From the NCBI RefSeq assembly GCF_019423325.1, contig NZ_JAHZBQ010000004.1, positions 1 to 64,000 of the forward strand: a stretch of DNA of 64,000 nt, read 5' to 3'. The DNA comes from Campylobacter sp. GTDB taxonomy: Bacteria; Campylobacterota; Campylobacteria; Campylobacterales; Campylobacteraceae. The notes under the pieces were generated by a model. It did no database searches. It was not told the origin of the DNA and saw nothing but the letters and a program-made list of their open reading frames with translations. Shown here one piece after another: positions 1 to 8,263 of this stretch (its first letter is position 1; each line of letters opens with the position of its first letter). Made by a program: the position numbers and the translations under genes.

Positions 1-392
1 CCCCCTCCCCCCAAAAACAACCCCCCCCCGGCGGACCCTAAGCACATTTTTCCCCTTTACCCCCTTAAAGTGAATTTTTTAAAAAAAAACCCCCCCCCCC
101 CCCCCCCCCCCCCCGCTTAAAAACGGGTAAATTTATAGCCTAAATTTTAAAATTTCGCCGCAAAAATTTCGCTCTCTTAATCCACGAAATTCCGTGCGCC
201 GCAATTTTGCCGCGCATGCGGCGCTTTGCGCCTTTTAGCGAAATAATCTTGCGGTAAAATTCCAAGATAGCCCGTCCGCATCGCATCGCCGAAATTCCCC
301 GCGCAGTTTTTACGCGCAAAGGCGGTAAAATTTAGAAATTTTAACCAAACTTTCGCTATCATCACGGCTTAAATTTCACCCAAAGGAAACCG
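1..392. other. Gene-free leader with C-rich low-complexity sequence
   Basis: No convincing gene lies here. The first 120 bases are C-rich and culminate in A9 followed directly by C25. The rest is AT-rich spacer with an AAATTTTAAAATTT palindrome near 145-160. It ends with the ribosome binding site of the TerC-family gene. The left end could be a truncated phase-variable locus or a poorly resolved assembly region. Confidence 0.6.
90..114. repeat. Poly-C tract (C25) preceded by A9
   Basis: There are 25 consecutive C residues directly after a run of nine A residues. Long poly-G/poly-C tracts are the usual slip-strand phase-variation element in Campylobacter, but 25 is very long and the flanks are also C-rich, so an assembly artefact is possible. 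No reading frame that the tract would switch is visible to the right. Confidence 0.8.
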
Positions 393-1112
393 ATGTTTGA
401 ATGGATCGCCTCACCTGAGGCATGGATCAGCCTGGCGACGCTCACGGGGCTTGAGATCGTGCTTGGCATCGACAATATCATCTTTATTGCGATTTTGTGC
501 GGCCGCCTGCCTGAGGCGCAGCGCGGACGCGCCCGTATAATGGGGCTTGCGCTTGCGATGTTCACGCGCATACTGCTACTTCTTAGCTTAAGCTGGATCA
601 TGGGGCTAACTAAGCCGCTATTTAGCGTGCTTGCGCGCGATTTTAGCGGACGCGATCTCGTGCTGATCGGCGGTGGATTGTTTCTGCTCGTCAAATCCAC
701 GCTCGAGATCCACTCCAGCGCCACTGGCGAGGCACACGAGCATAGCGCTAGCGGCGGCAAGGCGAGCTTCGGCGGCACGCTCGTGCAGATCGCCGTTTTG
801 GACATCATCTTTTCGCTCGACAGCGTCATCACCGCCGTGGGCATGGCGCAGCACCTGCCCGTGATGATCCTCGCAGTCGTCATCGCCGTGGGCGTGATGA
901 TGCTCGCTAGCGGCGCGATCGCGCGCTTCGTGGACGCAAACCCGACGATCAAAATTTTAGCACTTGCGTTTTTGATCCTAGTGGGCGTCTCGCTGATCGC
1001 CGACGGGCTGGGCTTTCACATACCTAAGGGCTACATCTACTTTTCGATGGCGTTTTCGCTGCTTGTTGAGCTCATCAATATCCAGATCCGCAAAAAATCC
1101 GCCGCGAAATAG
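393..1112 (+). CDS. TerC-family integral membrane protein
   Basis: This 239-residue polytopic protein has about seven hydrophobic segments. The family signatures are visible: a GLEIVLGIDNI segment around residues 21-31 in the first helix and an SLDSVITAVGMA segment around residues 137-148, carrying the paired acidic residues in the membrane. This is the short YgdQ/YoaE-like form with no CBS or CorC domain. TerC proteins are associated with metal-ion homeostasis, recently manganese export, and sometimes with tellurite resistance. No ter genes are nearby, so a tellurite role is not supported. A ribosome binding site (AAAGGAAA) precedes the ATG. It appears monocistronic. The family call is secure; the substrate is unknown. 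Confidence 0.88.
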   Translation: MFEWIASPEAWISLATLTGLEIVLGIDNIIFIAILCGRLPEAQRGRARIMGLALAMFTRILLLLSLSWIMGLTKPLFSVLARDFSGRDLVLIGGGLFLLVKSTLEIHSSATGEAHEHSASGGKASFGGTLVQIAVLDIIFSLDSVITAVGMAQHLPVMILAVVIAVGVMMLASGAIARFVDANPTIKILALAFLILVGVSLIADGLGFHIPKGYIYFSMAFSLLVELINIQIRKKSAAK

Positions 1113-1267
1113 GCGGAACGGAATTTTGCGAGATCTCAAAGGCGCGCATGGGCTTTGCTAAATTTCTTTCACCGTAGCAGATCAAACTTGCTCGCGGCAC
1201 GGTCAGGGATTTCAAGCTAGAGCCCGCGGCTGCAGACACGACGAAATTTAGCTTTACGCTGGAGGGC

Positions 1268-2596
1268 TTGCGCTTTGCGGGAATTTTGGACTTAAGGCGC
1301 GACGGACTCTATCTGCCGATATGCGAGGACGACGAGCTGGCGGTGATATATGAGGCTTCGAGTTTAAATTCCAGCCGCGAGGCTTTGAGGGGCTTAAATT
1401 CCCGCCGCAGCGCTTTAAACGGCGCCGATTTAAGCGGTGAAAATTCCGCAGAGCGCCCTAACTGCGAAGTTTCAAGTAGCGGAAATTCCACCGCCGCAAA
1501 TTCAAACCGCGACGCATATAGCGATACGGCGGCAAGTGCGCGCCAAAATTCTGTGGTATCTGATTTATCGGATAAAGATCGCAGCGGTATAAATTCCGCC
1601 GCTTTAGGTTTTATCCGCAAAGATTTAAGCGGCTCCCTCTCTTTAAATTCTACCCGCGAGGAGCACGGCGCTTTGGCAAACTCCGCCGCTTCCGTCCTTC
1701 CGCTAGATTTCGTTAATCTAAGCCTAGGCGCGCAGCGCTGGAAGGACGCCGGCAGCACGGCACTCGCCATGATATTCGCAGCCTTCGGCGTAACGCTAGC
1801 TGCGATGAGTATCTACTGCATAATCTTCATCTTTGATGCAAGGGCTCCTGTGGGGGCGATAGCCCTGCCCGTCCTTGTGCCTTTTGCGTATTGCAGCTTC
1901 AAGTTTATGCGAAGAGACTGGCGCGCCGCGAAGTTCGGACGCATATTTGCGGCTCTCGCGCACTCCAAAGAGCCCAAGCGAAGCGGCGAAGCGAGCGGCT
2001 ACGCCAGCGGCATGCGCGTGCTGCAAAGCGGCGACGTTTATTATTTTGGCTTCGCGCTGGACGGAGTATATTTATCGGGCGATAGTAAGCTGCAGATCGT
2101 TTCCGGCGCGCTACGTTCGGATCAAAATTTAGCGGAGCTCGCAGATGGCGAAAATTCTGCGGAATTTAAGAATTTAAACGCAGAAAATTCTACGAGCGTT
2201 GAGAATTTTGCGAAATCAACGAATTCTGCAAGCTCTGTAAATTCTGCCAACGCAGCAAATTCTATAAATTCCGCCAGCTCCGCCGAAGCCGCGGCATCCG
2301 CCAAGGCGAAGGACGCTTCGCAGAGCTTTGAGCTGCAAAACGGCGATATTCTCCGCGCCCGCTACAAGGACTACCGCGTAAGCGGACTGTGGAACCAAAG
2401 CCGCGGCATGAAGCTCGGCGATACGCGCAGCGGACTTCGGCGCGTGATAGATTTTATCGCGAGCGTGGCGCTACAAATAGGTCTGCGTCTAGGCGGCGCG
2501 CTCGTGCTGACGTGGCTCGGCGATCACATCGGCGGCTCCTTCGGCAACGCCCTAAGCTTCATCGGATTTTTGCTGCTGCTTAGCCTTATGCTTTGA
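1268..2596 (+). CDS. Asn-Ser-rich membrane protein, N-terminus interrupted by an amber codon
   Basis: Unrecognised protein of 442 residues if read from TTG 1268. The reading frame is open back to 1178 and reads sensibly there. Further upstream an ATG at 1148 with an AAAGG site starts the same frame, but TAG at 1175 is its tenth codon, so the natural start is probably 1148 and the gene may be a nonsense mutant. Visible parts are a soluble N-terminal segment, two hydrophobic helices around residues 165-215, a soluble segment, and a C-terminal hydrophobic stretch. Two low-complexity Asn-Ser-Ala inserts (about residues 33-145 and 285-350) are encoded by repeated AAATTC-type hexamers. There is no functional assignment. 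Confidence 0.55.
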   Translation: MRFAGILDLRRDGLYLPICEDDELAVIYEASSLNSSREALRGLNSRRSALNGADLSGENSAERPNCEVSSSGNSTAANSNRDAYSDTAASARQNSVVSDLSDKDRSGINSAALGFIRKDLSGSLSLNSTREEHGALANSAASVLPLDFVNLSLGAQRWKDAGSTALAMIFAAFGVTLAAMSIYCIIFIFDARAPVGAIALPVLVPFAYCSFKFMRRDWRAAKFGRIFAALAHSKEPKRSGEASGYASGMRVLQSGDVYYFGFALDGVYLSGDSKLQIVSGALRSDQNLAELADGENSAEFKNLNAENSTSVENFAKSTNSASSVNSANAANSINSASSAEAAASAKAKDASQSFELQNGDILRARYKDYRVSGLWNQSRGMKLGDTRSGLRRVIDFIASVALQIGLRLGGALVLTWLGDHIGGSFGNALSFIGFLLLLSLML

Positions 2597-2991
2597 AAGG
2601 CGAATTTCAAACGGCAGCCTCGCGGAATTTTGCAACTTCAAGGAATTTCAAATTTCGCAATTTCGCAGAATTCTACAGCGAGCGGATTTGGATTTTAAAT
2701 TTTAAGGCTTTTGGGTTGTAAATTTAAAAGCGTAGAATTTCAAGGCGCGGAATTTTAATTTCAGAATTTTAAATTTTGCGGCGCAGAATTCCGTAGCATG
2801 GATTAAAATTTTAAATTTCAAAACGCGCGGGATTTTAAGGCGCGTAAAATTCCAAAGCTCGAAATCCAAAAGCGGAAATTTAAAATTTTAAATTTCAAGG
2901 CGCGCAGAGCTGTAGCATGTGGAGCTGCGGCGCGGCGTGTGAAGTTATAGTGCGCGAGGCTGTGACACGCAAAGCTGCGGCGAGCCACCCG
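2597..2991. other. Gene-free spacer dense in AATT-centred hexamers
   Basis: There is no gene. By eye roughly twenty AATT tetramers occur in 395 bases, nearly all flanked as RAATTY, often as AAATTTTAAAATTT-type palindromes. The right part has degenerate short repeats of the type GC-GCGG-AGCTGTGG. No promoter or terminator can be singled out. Confidence 0.6.
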
Positions 2992-4020
2992 CTAGCTCCA
3001 AATTCTTTCGTTTAGTTTTAGGTTTTTTACGATCGCTAAAAAGTGCGAAAGCTCGCGCTTGAGCTGCGCGGCGGGGTCGCGGCGTAGCACGCTTTCGTCG
3101 ATGTCCGGCTCGAAATTATCGCAGCCCGTATTTACGAAAATGTAAATTTTGCTATCTAAAAAGCTAAGACTGACGGGCGCGGCCACGGCGCCTGCGAAGT
3201 GCAAGAGTCTCCGCATAAAGGCGGGCGTTAGAATATACATCGCGCCCGCCGCGTCCGCGGAATACACGGCGAAGGCGGCGTTAAACTCCGCATCGTCCAT
3301 ATCGATCTTTTTTAGCCCGCCTGTGTTCGGCGCGCCGGCGCGAGCGGGAAAAACCAGGGTTTTGACGCTTATGCGTTTGTTAAATTCCGCGTAGAAAAAG
3401 GTGCCGAGGATTTCGCTTTCTGAAAATCTATTAAATAAGCTCACGTCACAAAATGCGAACTTCACGCCGTCATAAACGCCTGAGACCCTGTCGTTGCCGC
3501 CTTTGAATTTATCTAGTCGAAAAAAGAGCCCCGAGAGCTTAAGCTTGGCGGGATCGATACTGCCTCCAATATCGTATCGATAGCCGAACGCCTTGAAATA
3601 AGGCATTAGATAGTGCTCTTTAAAAGCGCACTGAAATTTTACCGAATAATCTTGTTTAAAGCCTCTAAACAATACGAATAAGCTCGAAGCAGCCAAGATT
3701 AAAGTTATAATCGCGAGTAAGATATATTTGGAAATCGTGGGGCGATTTTGTAAATCGTTTAGAAATAGGCTCATAACAAAAAGGCAGGCAGCGTAGATTA
3801 TCTTAGCTTTTATGGAGCCTTCATCGCACAAAACGGCTACTATAAGAACAACCGCGAATAATCCGATAAGAGACAACAAATCTGCCATCTCTCCTCCGTC
3901 GCGTAGCTTGTATAACAAAAACGCGCCGTAAAATAGCATGCACGCCGCCGCGAAGATCGTATTTCTTTTCGCCTTATACAAAAGCCCCAGCCTGATCTGC
4001 TCCAGCTCGCTTGCGCTCAT
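2992..4020 (-). CDS. DUF3137-family membrane protein
   Basis: A 342-residue protein with four hydrophobic helices in the N-terminal 130 residues and a soluble C-terminal domain. The C-terminal part fits DUF3137: a segment about a phenylalanine-rich edge (GTFFYAEFNKRISVKTLVFP), then DDAEFNAAFAVYS, an ILTPAFMRRL segment, an IYIFVN strand, and FEPDIDESV near the end. The function of DUF3137 is unknown. The ATG is preceded by AAGGGGC. It stands alone between two repeat-rich spacers, convergent with the gene to its left. Confidence 0.7.
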   Translation of the reverse strand: MSASELEQIRLGLLYKAKRNTIFAAACMLFYGAFLLYKLRDGGEMADLLSLIGLFAVVLIVAVLCDEGSIKAKIIYAACLFVMSLFLNDLQNRPTISKYILLAIITLILAASSLFVLFRGFKQDYSVKFQCAFKEHYLMPYFKAFGYRYDIGGSIDPAKLKLSGLFFRLDKFKGGNDRVSGVYDGVKFAFCDVSLFNRFSESEILGTFFYAEFNKRISVKTLVFPARAGAPNTGGLKKIDMDDAEFNAAFAVYSADAAGAMYILTPAFMRRLLHFAGAVAAPVSLSFLDSKIYIFVNTGCDNFEPDIDESVLRRDPAAQLKRELSHFLAIVKNLKLNERIWS

Positions 4021-4398
4021 TTTGCCCCTTTTAAATTTAAGATGGATTATGACGCTTGCGGGCTTTAAATTTGCTTACGAACGGCGACGAAATTTTAAAA
4101 TTTAGACTTGGATAAATTTGCGATTAAATTTTAGTGGCGGATTGTTAAATGGAGCAAAGACGGAATTCCGGTATAAATTTAAGCGGCGCAAAATTTTAAA
4201 ATTCCGCGCCGTAAGAGAGATAAAATTTTACGGGCGCGCTTTAAATTCGCTATAAAATTTCACTGCGCCGAGCCGTAAAATTTCGCGAAATAGACGCCGC
4301 AGGTTATGCCGCAAAATTTACGAGCGCCTGAGCGAATGCCGCGAAATTTACGGACGCCCGCGCTGCAAAAAGCGCCGCGCGGACGCCGCTAGCAAAAT
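4021..4398. other. Gene-free spacer with AATT repeats
   Basis: No gene. The 378 bases contain many AAATTTTAAAATTT-like palindromes and GCGC-rich short direct repeats (AAATTTACGGGCGC and AAATTTACGAGCGC variants). It separates the DUF3137 gene from the 3' end of the fumarase operon; no clear terminator with a T-run was seen. Confidence 0.5.
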
Positions 4399-4959
4399 TT
4401 AAATTTTTCTATAAGGCGCCTGTCCGACTTCGTAGAAGTTGTTGCCCTCGCTGTCGATCGCTACGATAGCCGGAAAATCCTCTACGGTAAGTCGCGCAAC
4501 CGCCTCGGGGCCGAGCTCGGGATAGGCCAATACTTCATATTTTTTGATACTTTGGCTGATTAGCGCGCCCGCTCCGCCGATAGCGACCATATAGACGCAG
4601 CCTGATTTTTTCATCGCCTCGACGACGGCGTCGCTGCGGTAGCCCTTGCCGATCATGCCGTTGATGCCCACTTCGTTTATCATCGTCGGAGTATATTTAT
4701 CCATTCGTCCGCTAGTCGTAGGTCCTGCAGCACCGATTGCCTGACCCGGTTTGGCGGGGGTCGGTCCCAGATAATATATAGTCTCGCCAGCTAAGCTTAC
4801 GGGTAGTTTCTCGCCGCGAGCGAGAGTTTCGGTTAGAGCCTTGTGCGCGGCATCGCGGGCTGCGATGATGGTGCCGCTGATTAGGACGTTATCGCCCGCC
4901 TTTAGGCTTTTTACTACGCTTTTATCGAAAGGTGCGGTAATTCTTTTAACTTCTGACAT
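4399..4959 (-). CDS. Fumarate hydratase class I, beta (C-terminal) subunit
   Basis: The 186-residue beta subunit of an oxygen-sensitive two-subunit fumarase, which interconverts fumarate and malate in the reductive branch feeding fumarate respiration. Family segments are visible: SGTIIAARDAAHK, an AAGPTTSGRMDKYTP substrate-binding stretch and MIGKGYRS. I place the start at ATG 4959 because AAGGAGG lies directly upstream. A longer reading to 4989 would overlap the alpha gene and has no ribosome site. It is co-transcribed with the alpha gene upstream, 10 bases away. A second pair of the same superfamily (ttdAB) lies near the right end of the window. Confidence 0.92.
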   Translation of the reverse strand: MSEVKRITAPFDKSVVKSLKAGDNVLISGTIIAARDAAHKALTETLARGEKLPVSLAGETIYYLGPTPAKPGQAIGAAGPTTSGRMDKYTPTMINEVGINGMIGKGYRSDAVVEAMKKSGCVYMVAIGGAGALISQSIKKYEVLAYPELGPEAVARLTVEDFPAIVAIDSEGNNFYEVGQAPYRKI

Positions 4960-4969
4960 GATTTCCTCC

Positions 4970-5815
4970 TTATAGTTCGGCGTCGGCATGGCGAGCCGCG
5001 TGGCAGTTGATATTAACGGCGACCGGAAGCCCTGCTATGTGGGTCGGATACCACTCTACATTTACTTTAACGGCGGTATTTATGCCGCCCAAACCCTGCG
5101 GACCGACGCCCGTAGCGCGCGCCATCTCCAGCAGCTCATCCTCTAGCTTGGCGTAGCGCTCGTCGGGATTTCTGCTGTCGATCGAGCGAACCGCGGCTTG
5201 CTTGGCTAAAAGCGCCGCCTTATCCATTGTGCCGCCGATACCGACGCCTACGACCATAGGAGGGCAAGCGTTAGGGCCTGCGTATTTGACCGCCTCTAAA
5301 AATACCTTTTTTACCCCCTCGATACCATCTGCGGGAACGAGCATTTTTAGTACCGATTTGTTTTCGCTGCCAAAGCCCTTAGGGGCTACTTTAATCTTAA
5401 GCTTGTCGCCGGGGACGATGCGGGTATTGATGACCGCGGGGGTATTGTTTGTGGTGTTTTTACGCTCAAAAAGCGGCTCTGCGACCACGGATTTGCGCAG
5501 ATAGCCGCCTACGTATCCGTCCGCGACGCCTGCGTTGATAGCGTCCTCCAGATATCCGCCCTCGATATGTACGTCCTGACCGAGTTCGACAAAAACCACC
5601 GTCATACCGGTATCTTGGCAGATCGGCGCGACCTCTTTCGCCGCCAAATCGGCATTTTGCAAGAGCTTGCCTAAGATATCTTTGCCGATGGGCGAAGTCT
5701 CGTTCTCGCGCGCTTTCTCAAATGCTGCGCGCATGTCGGGCGTGACTTGATAACAGGCTTTTTTGCAAAGCTCGCTAACTACTTTTGTAATCTCAGCCGC
5801 TTGGATCGTTTTCAT
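4970..5815 (-). CDS. Fumarate hydratase class I, alpha (N-terminal) subunit
   Basis: The 281-residue alpha subunit binds the [4Fe-4S] dehydratase cluster. The three expected cysteines are at about residues 66 (ICQDTG), 184 (PNACPP) and 271 (NINCHAARH). The sequence lines up with bacterial fumarate hydratase alpha chains rather than with TtdA. AAGGAG precedes the ATG. The gene is divergent from haoC across a 200-base promoter region that contains a perfect 9-bp inverted repeat about 40 bases upstream of this start, a candidate operator. Confidence 0.92.
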   Translation of the reverse strand: MKTIQAAEITKVVSELCKKACYQVTPDMRAAFEKARENETSPIGKDILGKLLQNADLAAKEVAPICQDTGMTVVFVELGQDVHIEGGYLEDAINAGVADGYVGGYLRKSVVAEPLFERKNTTNNTPAVINTRIVPGDKLKIKVAPKGFGSENKSVLKMLVPADGIEGVKKVFLEAVKYAGPNACPPMVVGVGIGGTMDKAALLAKQAAVRSIDSRNPDERYAKLEDELLEMARATGVGPQGLGGINTAVKVNVEWYPTHIAGLPVAVNINCHAARHADAEL

Positions 5816-5855
5816 GATTTCTCCTTGTATTGAAATTTTAATGGATTATATTCCG

Positions 5856-5877
5856 TTAAACTAAAAACTTAGTTTAA
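5856..5877. promoter_or_regulatory. Inverted repeat, candidate operator between fumarase and haoC
   Basis: TTAAACTAA and TTAGTTTAA form a perfect 9-bp inverted repeat with a 4-base spacer, lying 41 bases upstream of the fumarase alpha start. A very similar ACTAA-N5-TTAGTTTAAA element occurs at 42686-42705 upstream of cooS. It does not match the FNR consensus. Function is inferred only from symmetry and position. Confidence 0.4.
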
Positions 5878-5940
5878 AATTTTATCTTCATTTAATAAAT
5901 TTTAACAAAAGGCTAGAAAATAAGCGGTTTTTAATCTTTT

Positions 5941-5946
5941 TATAAT
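5941..5946 (+). promoter_or_regulatory. Probable sigma-70 -10 element for haoCA
   Basis: A TATAAT hexamer lies 69 bases upstream of the haoC ATG, preceded by T-rich sequence as is usual for Campylobacter promoters, which often lack a -35 box. Confidence 0.5.
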
Positions 5947-6014
5947 AAAATACCACTTTTCGAATTATCAAATACTAAAAATTTTGCGAAGAAATTTTAA
6001 AATCAAGGAAACCT

Positions 6015-6572
6015 ATGAAAAAGAAAACTCTTGTGCTGCTCGTGGGCGCTTGTGTGCTTATAGGAATGATACTTTCTCTTGGGATTGCGGAGATGGTTCA
6101 CCTTACGGGCACCGATAAATTCTGCGTATCCTGTCATACGATGCAGCCGATGGCAAACGCCTTTCACAACGATGTTCACGGCGGCAATAACCCGCAAGGT
6201 TTCAAAGCCGACTGCGTCGCCTGTCATGTCTCTCATGAAAATACCTTTATGTATCTTTGGACCAAGGCTCTAACCTCCGCAAATGATGTCTACAAGACGG
6301 TCTTTACCGATGCCGATAAGATCGACTGGCAAGAAAAACGCAAGGAGCGAAATCATTTCGTTTATGAAAGCGGTTGTCTAAGCTGCCATCGAAATTTAAA
6401 AGAGCAGAATAATCAAGTAAATAAAGCCTGGCTCGCGCATAGGGATTATTTCGCAGGCACTACTGGCAAAACCTGCGTGCAGTGCCACGAAAACGTCGGT
6501 CACAAAAATATGGGTATAGAGATTACCAAATATTGGGATAAATACAACCGAGAAAATAACAAAACCAAGTAA
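6015..6572 (+). CDS. haoC: NapC/NirT-family tetraheme cytochrome c (HaoC-type quinol dehydrogenase)
   Basis: This 185-residue protein has one N-terminal membrane anchor (residues about 5-26) and four CxxCH heme motifs (CVSCH, CVACH, CLSCH, CVQCH). That is the NrfH/NapC/CycX architecture, which takes electrons from menaquinol to a periplasmic reductase. The next gene, 10 bases downstream, encodes an octaheme hydroxylamine oxidoreductase homologue rather than a pentaheme NrfA, so the HaoC name used for the campylobacterotal haoCA module fits better than NrfH. The ATG has AAGGAAA upstream. The family is sure; the exact physiological partner is inferred from linkage. Confidence 0.85.
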   Translation: MKKKTLVLLVGACVLIGMILSLGIAEMVHLTGTDKFCVSCHTMQPMANAFHNDVHGGNNPQGFKADCVACHVSHENTFMYLWTKALTSANDVYKTVFTDADKIDWQEKRKERNHFVYESGCLSCHRNLKEQNNQVNKAWLAHRDYFAGTTGKTCVQCHENVGHKNMGIEITKYWDKYNRENNKTK

Positions 6573-6582
6573 AGGAGAAGCA

Positions 6583-7983
6583 ATGCTAAAAAAAGTCGCT
6601 ATTTTAATAGCCTGTATCGCATCGTTTGCATTCGCAGAAATGCCCGCGCAGCATGCGAATATGTCCGCGTCGGACGCGAACGTAAGCAATTCCGTAAACG
6701 TTAGTCTTACGAAGAATTTAAAGGTAAATAGGCAGCTTACGCCGCTAGCTAGACGCTGTGTCGAGTGCCATGCCGAAAAAACTCCGGGCGTAGTTGCGGA
6801 TTGGAAGATGAGCCGCCACGCTCACGTAGGCGTTAGCTGTACCGACTGCCACTCGCAGCCAGCAGATAGCCCTATGGCAGCTAAAGAGCCGCATCCGAAA
6901 GACACAGACAATCATATTTCGGTGCTAGTTAGCCCTAAAACCTGTGCCAAATGCCACAGTAACGAGGTTAAAGAGTTTGAAAACAGCGGTCACGCAAGAG
7001 GTGCTATGCAGATGCAAGCCAACAAAGGAATAGTTGATCTAATGTATCACTACGAAGGACGTGATATCCCTGATCTTAAACACGCGCCTGATATTACCGG
7101 CTGCTCTCAATGCCACGGTAGCGTCATTAAAATGGATGAGCATAACAAGCCTACCAAAGAGACCTGGCCCGTTTACGGCATCGGTACGGTTTATCCGGAC
7201 GGTAGCGTAGGCGGATGCAAATCGTGCCACTCGAGTCATAAATTTTCGATTGCTGAAGCTCGTAAGCCTGCTGCTTGCGCATCTTGCCACTTAGGACCTG
7301 ATCATCCGGATATCGAAATTTACAACAACTCAATGCACGGACACGTATTTAACGCTGAAGGCAATGAGTGGAAATTTGACAGCGCTCCTGGTACTTGGGC
7401 AGTTCCTGACTACCGCGCCCCTACATGCGCGACCTGCCATATTAGCGGCGGTGTGGGCGATCTAAACTCCACTCACAATGTATCTCAACGCTTGAAGTGG
7501 AATTTGTGGCAGCCTAAGAGCAATCTACGCACCGGCGGTAATGAGACCGCGGTAAGCGAGTTTTTAAATACCGGCAAGTTAAACATTGGTAATCCTTTGG
7601 CGGGTAACCTAAACGGTCCTGAGGCGGCGCGTGCCGAGATGAAGCAAGTCTGCAAAGAGTGCCACGCAAGCACCCACACGAATAATTTCTTTGAGGTGGG
7701 CGATAAGCAGGTACTTCTATATAACGTTTACAACGACGAAGCGACTAAGATGCTAAAAGAGCTTAAGGAAAAGAAACTTCTAAAAGACGATCCTTGGGCG
7801 GATGCGTTCCAGCGTATTTATTACACTTCGTGGCATCACGAGGGTCGCAGAATGCGCCAAGGCGCGCTAATGGGCGGACCTGATTATTCGCATTGGCACG
7901 GCGTATTCGAGCTCAAAAATGACATCAGAGAGATGCGCGAAATCTACGAGCGCCGCATCAAAACCGGCAAGATCGAGGAATAA
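6583..7983 (+). CDS. haoA: Octaheme hydroxylamine oxidoreductase-family cytochrome c (epsilonproteobacterial Hao)
   Basis: A 466-residue periplasmic protein with a Sec signal peptide (about residues 1-19) and eight CxxCH motifs, at residues 59-63, 86-90, 121-125, 174-178, 212-216, 232-236, 282-286 and 357-361. Number, spacing and the C-terminal WHHEGRRMRQG and PDYSHWHG segments are those of the HAO family. Motif 4 would be the catalytic P460-like heme by analogy to Nitrosomonas HAO. In Campylobacterota and Nautilia this enzyme is thought to work reductively, with quinol electrons from HaoC acting on nitrite or hydroxylamine. I could not decide by eye whether the cross-linking tyrosine of ammonia oxidisers is present. 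The pair ends with a strong terminator. Confidence 0.88.
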   Translation: MLKKVAILIACIASFAFAEMPAQHANMSASDANVSNSVNVSLTKNLKVNRQLTPLARRCVECHAEKTPGVVADWKMSRHAHVGVSCTDCHSQPADSPMAAKEPHPKDTDNHISVLVSPKTCAKCHSNEVKEFENSGHARGAMQMQANKGIVDLMYHYEGRDIPDLKHAPDITGCSQCHGSVIKMDEHNKPTKETWPVYGIGTVYPDGSVGGCKSCHSSHKFSIAEARKPAACASCHLGPDHPDIEIYNNSMHGHVFNAEGNEWKFDSAPGTWAVPDYRAPTCATCHISGGVGDLNSTHNVSQRLKWNLWQPKSNLRTGGNETAVSEFLNTGKLNIGNPLAGNLNGPEAARAEMKQVCKECHASTHTNNFFEVGDKQVLLYNVYNDEATKMLKELKEKKLLKDDPWADAFQRIYYTSWHHEGRRMRQGALMGGPDYSHWHGVFELKNDIREMREIYERRIKTGKIEE

Positions 7984-8031
7984 TCCTTCTTAGTCTGCTA
8001 AATTCTGCCAGACTAAACAGATCGAGCTTGT

Positions 8032-8060
8032 AAGCCCCTGCACTTCGCGGGGGCTTTTTT
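8032..8060 (+). terminator. Rho-independent terminator after haoA
   Basis: AAGCCCC and GGGGCTT form a stable stem with a short loop (the inner TGC and GCG can extend it), followed by a run of six T. It lies 48 bases after the haoA stop. Confidence 0.85.
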
Positions 8061-8263
8061 GTTTGGATAAAATTTTGGAATTTTATTTTGTAATCCGCGC
8101 AAAGCCCATCGAAAATCGCCCCTAAAAGCCACTACAAAATCACTATCTAATTATTTAAGATTATTGATAATTTATGACGGAAGTAGCTGATAAATTAGAG
8201 TAAATTTATCTCTTTGCAATCCAAAATTAGCTACAATCGCGCATATCATTTAAAAGGAATTTT

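Noticed and set aside
362..952. Minus-strand open frame of 196 codons
   Set aside because: It is the antisense of the TerC gene; composition is Ser/Pro/Thr-rich shadow sequence with no ribosome site.
4960..4989. Longer start for the fumarase beta subunit at 4989
   Set aside because: It would overlap the alpha gene and lacks a ribosome site, while AAGGAGG lies directly before ATG 4959.
6583..7983. Pentaheme nitrite reductase NrfA after an NrfH-like gene
   Set aside because: There are eight CxxCH motifs, no CxxCK motif, and the C-terminal segments are those of the HAO family.
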